Shown: positions 1 to 6,457 of the stretch, one piece after another
Layout of the letters: each line of letters starts with the position of its first letter
How positions within the stretch are numbered: position 1 is the stretch's first letter
The notes under the pieces: model-generated
The model's database searches: none
What the model was told of the DNA's origin: nothing
What the model saw: the letters and a program-made list of their open reading frames with translations, nothing else
Origin: Bacillota bacterium
GTDB lineage: Bacteria > Bacillota > Bacilli > Alicyclobacillales > SLC66
Assembly (NCBI GenBank): GCA_021846145.1
Contig: JAJZCJ010000050.1
Coordinates: forward strand, 1 to 15,165
Direction of reading: 5' to 3'
DNA: 15,165 nucleotides
Position numbers and translations under genes: made by a program

Positions 1-1223
1 ACACCACCATTTAATAGATGGTCGATGACGTTGCTATGTGCTTGCGTAGACCAATAGGGGATGGTTTGAAACGACTGAAATTTTGTCGTCCACGTCCCGC
101 CGCCACCACCGAAGAGGGGCGCATTCGCCCACATATGGAGCGCGTTTTTATAATAATAAAAACGTTCCTGCAAGCTCACGCTTTGCAGGGAAATGGAACT
201 AATGCGCGCCGTGATGCTCGCGGTAGTGTGCATCAGGTGATGGCGAAACAGAATGGCCAGCAGGCCTGCGATGATGACGAGCGCCGCCATCGAAATGGTG
301 ATTATTTTATTGGAGAGATGCCTATTCACTGTCCATTTTTCCGCAAAGCTCACGAGCACAGCGGCCACCGCCATCACCACGAGCGAATAGATAAATGCGG
401 TACCGACGCCATTAGTAAGCGCCTTTAACGCAAAATAAGCACTGCCCCCAGCGAAGAGGGTCAGTACCACGCCGCTAACAGCAGGCCAAATTGACTTTTG
501 AATGATCGGCTTCACGATAAAGGCGGCTAAGAAGGCAATGGGAGCCAGTACCCAAACGACACGAGAATAGCTTCCCAATACACCGACAATCGACACCATG
601 AAGGCGGCGGCACCAAGAATGTTCATCCACCACTTTGTGTAATTGGTCCCAGCAAAATAAGCTACTAATCCCACAGCGAGCATAAATGCGCCAAAAGTGT
701 TGTGATACTCAAACTCTGATGCGAGTAAATGTTGCCCGTAGACCGCATCCGTCGCCGTCCAAAAGTTCACCCCTGCACCCATTCCGTAGACAAATAACGC
801 AATCCCGATGAGCAAAAAGGCAGGGACAAACACGTGACACAGACGCCCCGCATGTTCTGAAACAACCAGAAAAAGCAGCAAAGCGGAAATCTCAAGCAAC
901 GTCACTTGGATCGCATTTATAAGAGAGGCAGCCCACAAATTGGTTAATAACATATAAAAAGCATAGAGAATGACCCATAGTCTAGGATCGGTGATCGACC
1001 AATAGCTTCCCCGGTCATCCCCGCTTACGTTGCGATAGCGAATGCTTACGAGCGCCGCCACTGCGACTACTACTCCCACGATGGTCGAAGCCGGTGCAAA
1101 AAAAAGAGCGGTGAACCATGGGCTCACCAAGATGACTGCAAGCAACAGCCCCCACCCGATCCAAGACTGCCATCGATCTGGCAGCCAGGATCTAAGTGAA
1201 GCCGACGTTGGCTTATCTGACAT
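1..1223 (-). CDS. O-antigen ligase (Wzy/WaaL-type) family membrane protein, partial (3' end beyond the left edge)
   Basis: An open frame runs from the ATG at 1223 to the window edge with no stop, giving 407 visible residues. It is a polytopic membrane protein with about ten hydrophobic segments. Family hallmarks of O-antigen ligase/polymerase proteins are visible: EYHNTFGAFM near residues 172-181, SYSRVVW near 218-224, and the Wzy_C-like ALHMWANAPLFGGGGGTW near 361-378, followed by QAHSNVIDHLLNGG with its His-Asn pair near 396-398. Members polymerise glycans or transfer them from a lipid carrier on the outer face of the cytoplasmic membrane. In a Gram-positive host the product would be a wall polysaccharide or glycoprotein rather than LPS (inference). 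An AGGAGG site at 1231-1236 lies 7 bases from the ATG. The gene follows the TPR lipoprotein gene by 30 bases and probably shares its transcript. Gram-positive relatives often carry a C-terminal TPR region, which would lie outside the window. Family call is confident; substrate is unknown. Confidence 0.85.
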   Translation of the reverse strand, partial: MSDKPTSASLRSWLPDRWQSWIGWGLLLAVILVSPWFTALFFAPASTIVGVVVAVAALVSIRYRNVSGDDRGSYWSITDPRLWVILYAFYMLLTNLWAASLINAIQVTLLEISALLLFLVVSEHAGRLCHVFVPAFLLIGIALFVYGMGAGVNFWTATDAVYGQHLLASEFEYHNTFGAFMLAVGLVAYFAGTNYTKWWMNILGAAAFMVSIVGVLGSYSRVVWVLAPIAFLAAFIVKPIIQKSIWPAVSGVVLTLFAGGSAYFALKALTNGVGTAFIYSLVVMAVAAVLVSFAEKWTVNRHLSNKIITISMAALVIIAGLLAILFRHHLMHTTASITARISSISLQSVSLQERFYYYKNALHMWANAPLFGGGGGTWTTKFQSFQTIPYWSTQAHSNVIDHLLNGG

Positions 1224-1253
1224 GAAGGCCCCTCCTGTAACTACAGCAAAATT

Positions 1254-1847
1254 TTACTTCTTGGCTTTTGACTGTGTCGCCTTCGTTGGGGTCACCAAGC
1301 CATCAAACGCCTTATATAGCGGATCAGACTTTGGCAGTGTCGCCAGCGCCTTGTTGACTACGATTTTCGCAGCAGGAATGTTGTTCATTTTCACAAGGGT
1401 ATACGCCCAATTGTACCAGCCATAATCATACTTTGGATCGACCACCGTGGCTTTTTGGTAATAATTGATCGCCTGTTGGTTGTTATGATACGAATTCCGG
1501 TACACATTACCGATATTGTTCCACAATTCACCGTTCTTCGGCTGGATTTTCGCTGCCTTATTATAATAACTGATGGCCAACTGGGGCTGATTATTCAAAT
1601 ACGCCGAGACCCCTGAACTGTAGAGATATTGCACATTGGTAGGATCACTTTTAGCTTTTTGTTCCCACTTTTGCAAGTTTTTCTGCCCTTGATACGATGC
1701 GCCACCAATCACATACGTCTGATTCTTCTTTACTGCTGGTGTACTCGTAGGCGTCTGAGAAGCGGATGGGGTGGAACCGCATCCCGACAGAAAAGCGACA
1801 GAAAGTGCGCCAATCCCCAATGTCCATACCCATTTTTTCATCTGCAT
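1254..1847 (-). CDS. TPR-repeat lipoprotein
   Basis: This is a 197-residue exported lipoprotein. The N-terminus MQMKKWVWTLGIGALSVAF is a signal peptide ending in the lipobox LSGC (residues 20-23), so Cys23 would be lipidated and the protein anchored outside the membrane. A short Ser/Thr/Pro-rich spacer follows. Then come about three tetratricopeptide repeats, each ending in a typical Pro: near NNQPQLAISYYNKAAKIQP, NNQQAINYYQKATVVDP and NIPAAKIVVNKALATLP. TPRs bind proteins, so this is probably a scaffold. Start choice: the frame stays open to an ATG at 1868, but the predicted transcription start is near 1875, leaving no room for a ribosome site. GGGAG at 1857-1861 lies 9 bases from the ATG at 1847, which is preferred. 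The gene is followed after 30 bases by the O-antigen-ligase-like gene, suggesting joint work in surface glycan assembly (inference). The specific partner is unknown. Confidence 0.85.
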   Translation of the reverse strand: MQMKKWVWTLGIGALSVAFLSGCGSTPSASQTPTSTPAVKKNQTYVIGGASYQGQKNLQKWEQKAKSDPTNVQYLYSSGVSAYLNNQPQLAISYYNKAAKIQPKNGELWNNIGNVYRNSYHNNQQAINYYQKATVVDPKYDYGWYNWAYTLVKMNNIPAAKIVVNKALATLPKSDPLYKAFDGLVTPTKATQSKAKK

Positions 1848-1881
1848 CGCCATGATCTCCCTCAACATTTGATTTGATAAG

Positions 1882-1911
1882 ATTATAACCGATCAGGCGA
1901 GCAAGTACCAA
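1882..1911 (-). promoter_or_regulatory. Sigma-A-type promoter of the TPR lipoprotein / ligase unit
   Basis: On the minus strand TTGGTA (1906-1911) is followed after 18 bases by a perfect TATAAT (1882-1887). Transcription would begin near 1875, giving a leader of about 28 bases before the ATG at 1847. The promoter sits in the short gap after the adaptor gene that ends at 1929, so the lipoprotein and ligase genes can be expressed separately from the efflux operon upstream. I see no hairpin terminator between the two units. The -35 matches consensus at four of six positions. Confidence 0.6.
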
Positions 1912-1928
1912 ATCCTATATTTTGTATT

Positions 1929-3908
1929 TTAATTGGAATTAACGCCGGTGGAGATAAATCTACCCACGCCTAGCAACACCTGCTGACCATTTTTAAGACC
2001 ACCGGTGATTTCCACATATTGCGTTCCCTGATAACCGACTTGCACTGGTTGAAAATATGAATTTTGAGGCAAATTGACATTAAGCATAGAAGTCGCTTGG
2101 GATGATCCCGTCGCCGTGCTCGCATTCGTCGGTTTGTTGCCAATCACATAGACACCAGCCACGCCGTTTACTTGTTGCAACGCCATGGCGGGAATTGCAA
2201 GCTCCGTACCGGTGTGAGAACTAGTGTTGATCGTCACATTGCCACTCATGCCAGGCTGAAGCGAGTTGCTATTATCCTGCAATGTTGCTTTTACTTGGTA
2301 TTCTGTGCCGTTACCAGTGATCGGTGTAGGATCCACTTCATAGATACTACCGGTGAACACTCTTCCTGGCAGCGCCGTCACCGTCATGCGAATCGGTAAC
2401 CCCACCTTCACAAATGGCAACTGCGTATCACTTACCGCCAGATCCACTTGCAATTGCGGCACATCCATTTCAAGGACAGGTTGACCAGGTGCGATCATAT
2501 CTCCCACCGAACTGATTTTTTGTGTCACTGTACCATCCACCGGCGCACGCAATATCGAATAGCCTTCATTAACTTGCGCTGTATGCAGCGCGGCATTGGC
2601 GGCCTGTACTCCAGCTGTCGCCGTCTGCACACCTGCTGTCGCAGACTGGATGGCCATGTTTGCTGCATTGACCGCGGCTGCCGTGGTCGGTTGTTTGACT
2701 TGTTGCAATTGCGACTCCGCTTGCTGAACGGCGGTCTGTTGTTGCTTGACGGCATTAGCGGCTGCAGTCAACGCCTGTTGTTGTTGCGTGCGATCATTGT
2801 ACGCTTGTTGCGCTATCTGTTCAGAACTCTGTGCGGACGCATAATTCGTCTGCGCCTGCGACACTGCACTTTGTACCGTGGTCAATGAATTTTGCGCCGC
2901 TGTCAGCGCATTTTGTGCGCCAGTGATGGCCGACTCATCTGCCTTCACCTTTTGTTCTGTACCCTGCAATGCATAATACCCTTGGCTATCACTCTGATAC
3001 ACCGTCTGATCCGTTTGCATGGCAGTTGCATACGGATTGACCCCTGCATACGCTCCGTTTTGCCACGAATTGTAATTGCTCAAGGCGCTCTGGTAAGTAG
3101 CGTACTCTTTTTGCACCTGCGCCAAGGTAATGGTGCCATACTGCTGTTGATCAGTAGCAAGATTTTGCTGATCGATTTTCAGATTGTTCTGAGCCGTAGC
3201 TAATGCACTCTGGGCGGCGGCAATCGCCGTCTGTTGGTTTTGTGCGGCTGTCGTTTGATTTTGCTGGGCGGTCTCATAGGCAGTCTTTGCTTGTGCGACA
3301 GCATTTTGCGCTGCCGTCAATTGCTGCTGTTGGGCGGTGCGATCATTGTAGCTCGCCAGTTGCGTCTGGTACTGCTTTTGTGCGTTAGCAAGGGCTGTTT
3401 TGGCACTGTTCACCGCTGCCGCGACGACAGCAATATTCTGGGGTGTAGCCCCTTGCGTGACCACGCGATACTGGGCATTTGCTTGAGCCAATCCACCCCT
3501 CGCTTGTGCCAATTGTCCAGTGGCTTGCGCCACCCCCGCTTGCGCTTGTTGCACCTGTGCCTGCAAGGCAGCATTGTTGAGCACCGCCAGCACTTGCCCA
3601 GCATGGACATGTTCACCCACATGCGCATTCAGTGTAGTAATCGTCCCACCCACATTTTGAAAAGCCAGACTCACCTGCGCATTCGATGCCACAGTGCCAG
3701 TAGTGGTGATATTTGCCGCTTGCGATAATGTCCGCACCGTATACATATCGGCAGGAGGAATGATCACACTAGTATTACTGGGGCGACTAAATGCCCATGC
3801 CACCCCGCCTAACACTACTACCACAGCTACTCCAGTGGCGATCCAACGTGCGCGTTTAGGCGACTGGGGTGCAATTTGCGTATTTGTCTCGATAACTGTA
3901 TCCGTCAA
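1929..3908 (-). CDS. MacA/HlyD-family efflux adaptor with giant coiled-coil hairpin (adaptor 1, 659 aa)
   Basis: This is a membrane-fusion adaptor anchored by one TM helix (about 22-40). The biotinyl-lipoyl domain is split, with halves at about 71-115 and 450-481 (ILRAPVDGTVTQ). Between them are about 335 Ala/Gln-rich residues predicted to form a coiled-coil hairpin. A beta-barrel and membrane-proximal domain follow (PGMSGNVTI near 552-560; AIPAMAL; VGYQGTQYVEITGGL). Usual MacA-type adaptors have about 370-400 residues; the excess is mostly in the hairpin. YNDRT occurs at 187-191 and 370-374, symmetric about a tip region containing QYGT (256-259) and NPY (291-293). The start is TTG, supported by AGGAGG at 3918-3923 with a 9-base gap. 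The gene follows the MFS gene by 42 bases in the same direction. It is paralogous to the adaptor at 8391-10619 but has no ABC genes adjacent, so its transporter partner is uncertain: MFS, the nearby MacB, or RND. Confidence 0.88.
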   Translation of the reverse strand: MTDTVIETNTQIAPQSPKRARWIATGVAVVVVLGGVAWAFSRPSNTSVIIPPADMYTVRTLSQAANITTTGTVASNAQVSLAFQNVGGTITTLNAHVGEHVHAGQVLAVLNNAALQAQVQQAQAGVAQATGQLAQARGGLAQANAQYRVVTQGATPQNIAVVAAAVNSAKTALANAQKQYQTQLASYNDRTAQQQQLTAAQNAVAQAKTAYETAQQNQTTAAQNQQTAIAAAQSALATAQNNLKIDQQNLATDQQQYGTITLAQVQKEYATYQSALSNYNSWQNGAYAGVNPYATAMQTDQTVYQSDSQGYYALQGTEQKVKADESAITGAQNALTAAQNSLTTVQSAVSQAQTNYASAQSSEQIAQQAYNDRTQQQQALTAAANAVKQQQTAVQQAESQLQQVKQPTTAAAVNAANMAIQSATAGVQTATAGVQAANAALHTAQVNEGYSILRAPVDGTVTQKISSVGDMIAPGQPVLEMDVPQLQVDLAVSDTQLPFVKVGLPIRMTVTALPGRVFTGSIYEVDPTPITGNGTEYQVKATLQDNSNSLQPGMSGNVTINTSSHTGTELAIPAMALQQVNGVAGVYVIGNKPTNASTATGSSQATSMLNVNLPQNSYFQPVQVGYQGTQYVEITGGLKNGQQVLLGVGRFISTGVNSN

Positions 3909-3917
3909 AGTAAAGAA

Positions 3918-3923
3918 CCTCCT
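3918..3923 (-). promoter_or_regulatory. Ribosome binding site deciding a TTG start
   Basis: The minus strand reads AGGAGG here, 9 bases before the TTG at 3906-3908. The resulting N-terminus has the sequence IAP at residues 12-14 and the membrane helix beginning at Trp22. This lines up with the paralogous adaptor 2 when that gene is started at its GTG, so the two starts support each other. Confidence 0.75.
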
Positions 3924-3950
3924 AACCTCAATGCATTGTGTCTCATCAAA

Positions 3951-5561
3951 TTATTCCGCGATCGGCGCAGCCTTTGGCACGACATGCTGTGCCTTATTGT
4001 TGCGCAGTTGCCGTTCCTTTGCACTGCCAAAGAACAACGTGAGCACTAATGCTGTCACTGTCAACAGCGTGGATACCATGAACGTATCGTCCATCCCTCG
4101 CACAAAACCTTGCTTTTGTATCCAACCGTAAACCTCCATCAATGCCACCGATGGATCAAGATACGGAGGAATGCCCATGGCATGCAATTCCGCTTGTAAA
4201 TGAGTGAGTTGCAGCCCCTGCGGGGTGTTCACCGCTACCCGCGTGTCCAAATGAAACACTCGCAGTTTGTCACGAGTGGACATATAGGAAGTCAAGATTG
4301 CGATGCCCAAAGAACCTGCCACCTGCCGTACCGCATTGGACAACGCCGATGCTTGGCTCATCCACTGCATGGGCACCATGTTCATCCCTGCTGTCATGAT
4401 CGGCATCATCACCATCGCCATGCCAACACTCCGAAAAATATAAAGCATTTGAATCGTGCCATACGATGAATTTAAGTCTAAAAAGGAAAAACCATAAGTC
4501 GTCAACGTGACGAAAACCAACCCGATAAGCCCAAGTGCACGAGCGCCGACTTTAGTAAACATTTTACCGCTGACGAACATCATGACCGACGCAATAAGCG
4601 CCGCTGGTGTCATGAATAGTCCCGTTTGTAGCGCGTTATATCCCATCATGTCTTGCAAATATAACGGCAACAAGAAAATTCCCACAAACATTGCAATTTG
4701 CACTACCGATGTGATCAACAAGCTCATCGTAAACATGTAGTTTTTGAATACCCGCAACTGGATAACCGGGTTATCAACAAGCAATTCGGTTGCCACCAGC
4801 ATAATTAAGAGCGCGATCCCCAGTCCGATAAAGGGATAAACCATCAGCGATCCCCAACCATACTGAGATACATTATTGATCCCATACAGGAGAGAGAAAA
4901 AACCACCTGTTGAAAACAAAAATCCCCAAATATCCAACTTCCCTTTTGCTTGATAAGGAAAATTGTGCAACAAGAAGATAGCCATAATACTTGCGATAAT
5001 CCCAATCGGCACATTGATGTAAAAAATCAATCGCCAGCTAGCGTACTGGACAAAATATCCGCCAAGCGCCGGACCTAATGCAGGAGCCGTCATAATCGTC
5101 AATCCAAAAATCCCCATAATTGTTCCCCGTCGTTCAGGGGGGTAAATTCGAAAAATCATCGCACTAGCCACTGGCATCATGAAGCCTCCGCCAGCCGCTT
5201 GCAAGATCCGAAAGAAAATCATGGCATTCAAATTCCAAGCCATACCGCATAAGGCGGAACCGATGGTAAAAGTGATCAAAGAAAAGATAAACAATTGTTT
5301 CGCACCGAAACGGTCAGTTAGCCATCCAGATATCGGGATGACCACGCCACTCACCAACATATAGCCGGTCAACACCCACTGAATTTGATCCGTATTCGCG
5401 CTTAGATCCATTTCCAAATTAGGAATAGCCACATTGATCACGCTCGTGTCAAGCACTGCCATAAACACACCCATCAGGATAATGGCAAGCTGCAACCCTG
5501 GCGAGGCAATCTTGTGTATTTCAAACTGATGATGTTCATGCTTATGTGCTATTTCCTCCAT
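3951..5561 (-). CDS. EmrB/QacA-type (DHA2) MFS multidrug transporter
   Basis: This is a 536-residue proton-coupled drug exporter of the 14-TM DHA2 family in the cytoplasmic membrane. Visible signatures are LDTSVINVAIPN (37-48, the D1 motif with a membrane Asp), motif A GWLTDRFGAKQLF (79-91), motif B around FRILQAAGGG with Arg118, and motif C APALGPALGGYF (159-170) followed by WRLIFYINVPIG, which is diagnostic for the family. The remaining frame has further hydrophobic helices and a soluble C-terminal tail. The cytosolic N-terminus is His-rich (HKHEHHQFEIH, 7-17). A GAGGTG site at 5567-5572 is 5 bases from the ATG. It lies 13 bases after the EmrA-like gene, the arrangement of Bacillus yhbJ-yhcA. 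Together the two should form an inner-membrane exporter. Substrate cannot be read from sequence. Confidence 0.93.
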   Translation of the reverse strand: MEEIAHKHEHHQFEIHKIASPGLQLAIILMGVFMAVLDTSVINVAIPNLEMDLSANTDQIQWVLTGYMLVSGVVIPISGWLTDRFGAKQLFIFSLITFTIGSALCGMAWNLNAMIFFRILQAAGGGFMMPVASAMIFRIYPPERRGTIMGIFGLTIMTAPALGPALGGYFVQYASWRLIFYINVPIGIIASIMAIFLLHNFPYQAKGKLDIWGFLFSTGGFFSLLYGINNVSQYGWGSLMVYPFIGLGIALLIMLVATELLVDNPVIQLRVFKNYMFTMSLLITSVVQIAMFVGIFLLPLYLQDMMGYNALQTGLFMTPAALIASVMMFVSGKMFTKVGARALGLIGLVFVTLTTYGFSFLDLNSSYGTIQMLYIFRSVGMAMVMMPIMTAGMNMVPMQWMSQASALSNAVRQVAGSLGIAILTSYMSTRDKLRVFHLDTRVAVNTPQGLQLTHLQAELHAMGIPPYLDPSVALMEVYGWIQKQGFVRGMDDTFMVSTLLTVTALVLTLFFGSAKERQLRNNKAQHVVPKAAPIAE

Positions 5562-5574
5562 GCTTTCACCTCGC

Positions 5575-6228
5575 TTACTGCAAATGAATCCGCACCGTCA
5601 CGCTGAGTCCAGGTATCAATCCTAGTCCTTGGTACCCTTGAATGTTGATTTTAACAGGAATTACTTGGTTAACTTTAGTGAAATTAGCGTTACTGCTAGA
5701 TGACGGTAAAAGTGAAAATGTATTCGCTGTTGCGAGTCCAATCCGCGCCACTTGTCCTTCCAACTGCATCCCTGGATATCCATCAACGCTCACATCTACC
5801 ACATCTCCTAATTTTAGAGAATGCAGTTGTGTTTCGTTAATATTCGCGGTTACCCATAGATCGTTCATATTGTACGCGTAGGCTAGCGGCGTTCCCGCTG
5901 CCACGAATTCATTGTTCACCGCAGAGCGATCAACAATCGTAGCGTTCGTAGGTACAGGAATGGACACGTCAGAGGCGGCGTTGCCCATTTGAGTTTGAAT
6001 CGAGCCCACCGTACTGCCTGCGCTAAAGGTGCTTCCCACACGTCCGGACCAATCTACCACCTTGCCAGACGCAGGGGCACCGATCACGATCTGTCGACCA
6101 TCCACATACGCGTCTTCGGTGGAAAGGTACAAACGACCATTGTTGTACAGCCAAATAGCTGCTATTACGCCAATGGCTACCAATACCGCTGCCAGCCCAA
6201 CCAAAATAGTGACTTTCTTTGCTTTCAT
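5575..6228 (-). CDS. Short EmrA/YhbJ-like HlyD-family adaptor without coiled-coil hairpin
   Basis: This is a 217-residue membrane-fusion protein with one N-terminal TM helix (about 6-27). STEDAYVDG (36-44) corresponds to the conserved T-x-DAYV element of EmrA. Two lipoyl half-motifs follow at about 47-75 and 88-115 (PVPTNATIVDR...VAAGTPLAYAY). The beta-barrel then continues with WVTANINETQL, the DGYPG segment (139-143) and FSLLP (161-165). Only about 12 residues join the two lipoyl halves, whereas E. coli EmrA has a long helical hairpin there, so this adaptor cannot project outwards. Similar short versions exist in Bacillus (YhbJ). It is the first gene of the operon, followed after 13 bases by its MFS partner. 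The likely ribosome site is AAGGGAG at 6242-6248, 13 bases from the ATG, which is rather far. No MarR-type regulator gene, which accompanies yhbJ in Bacillus, is present in the window. Confidence 0.88.
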   Translation of the reverse strand: MKAKKVTILVGLAAVLVAIGVIAAIWLYNNGRLYLSTEDAYVDGRQIVIGAPASGKVVDWSGRVGSTFSAGSTVGSIQTQMGNAASDVSIPVPTNATIVDRSAVNNEFVAAGTPLAYAYNMNDLWVTANINETQLHSLKLGDVVDVSVDGYPGMQLEGQVARIGLATANTFSLLPSSSSNANFTKVNQVIPVKINIQGYQGLGLIPGLSVTVRIHLQ

Positions 6229-6278
6229 TGTCTATGATTCACTCCCTTGACCTGCCAATTCCTGATGAAGGGCTGCAT

Positions 6279-6294
6279 GCAAGTCATCACTTGC
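6279..6294. promoter_or_regulatory. Inverted repeat in the leader of the efflux operon (possible operator or hairpin)
   Basis: GCAAGT (6279-6284), a 4-base spacer and ACTTGC (6289-6294) form a perfect 6-bp inverted repeat. It lies 10-25 bases downstream of the predicted transcription start and well before the coding start. It could be a repressor site or an RNA hairpin in the leader. Its short length means chance is possible. Confidence 0.35.
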
Positions 6295-6310
6295 GTCAGC
6301 GTTCGTTCGA

Positions 6311-6340
6311 ATTATACTGTATAGATCACAATAATTTCAA
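6311..6340 (-). promoter_or_regulatory. Strong sigma-A-type promoter of the MFS efflux operon
   Basis: On the minus strand TTGAAA (6335-6340) is followed after 18 bases by a perfect TATAAT (6311-6316). The predicted start is near 6304, giving a leader of about 75 bases before the ATG at 6228. An 11-base palindrome, TATAC-A-GTATA (6313-6323), overlaps the -10 box and could be an operator. Two A-tracts lie immediately upstream of the -35 box. Confidence 0.7.
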
Positions 6341-6341
6341 G

Positions 6342-6371
6342 TGTTTTTTTTACCACTGTTTTTTTTACCAC
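6342..6371 (-). repeat. Tandem 15-bp duplication with A-tracts (UP-element-like)
   Basis: On the minus strand the 15-mer GTGGTAAAAAAAACA occurs twice without any mismatch, back to back, ending one base before the -35 box of the efflux operon promoter. Each copy carries a run of eight A. A-tracts just upstream of a -35 box commonly act as UP elements contacting the RNA polymerase alpha subunit. The 15-base period is not an exact helical repeat. Function is inferred from position only. Confidence 0.6.
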
Positions 6372-6376
6372 CATAC

Positions 6377-6428
6377 ATAATTGTCTGCCCCACACATACC
6401 AATGGTCATGTGTGGGGCAGACAATTAT
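6377..6428. terminator. Perfect 21-bp inverted repeat, probable transcription terminator of the MacAB operon
   Basis: The arms at 6377-6397 and 6408-6428 are perfectly complementary over 21 bp, with a GC-rich core (TGCCCCACACAT / ATGTGTGGGGCA) and a 10-base loop. The structure begins 29 bases after the stop codon of the permease gene (6458), the usual place for a terminator. A classical run of U is missing after the hairpin on both strands; only AATTATGTAT-like sequence follows on the minus strand. Other possibilities are an operator or an element end, but no transposase or target duplication is visible. Confidence 0.55.
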
Positions 6429-6457
6429 AACGACACCACCGACTGAGTAGCTAGTCC

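Noticed and set aside
18..428. Plus-strand open frame of 136 codons
   Set aside because: It lies opposite the O-antigen-ligase-like gene, which has clear membrane segments and family motifs; the plus-strand translation is low-complexity His/Arg-rich and unlike any family I know.
2448..3728. Several plus-strand open frames opposite adaptor 1
   Set aside because: They are Leu/Arg/Cys-rich antisense products of the Gln/Ala-rich coiled coil, which avoids stops on the opposite strand. No ribosome sites or domains.
6377..6428. Inverted repeat considered as a transposon or MITE remnant
   Set aside because: No flanking target-site duplication, no transposase and the arms lie only 10 bases apart, which fits an RNA hairpin better.
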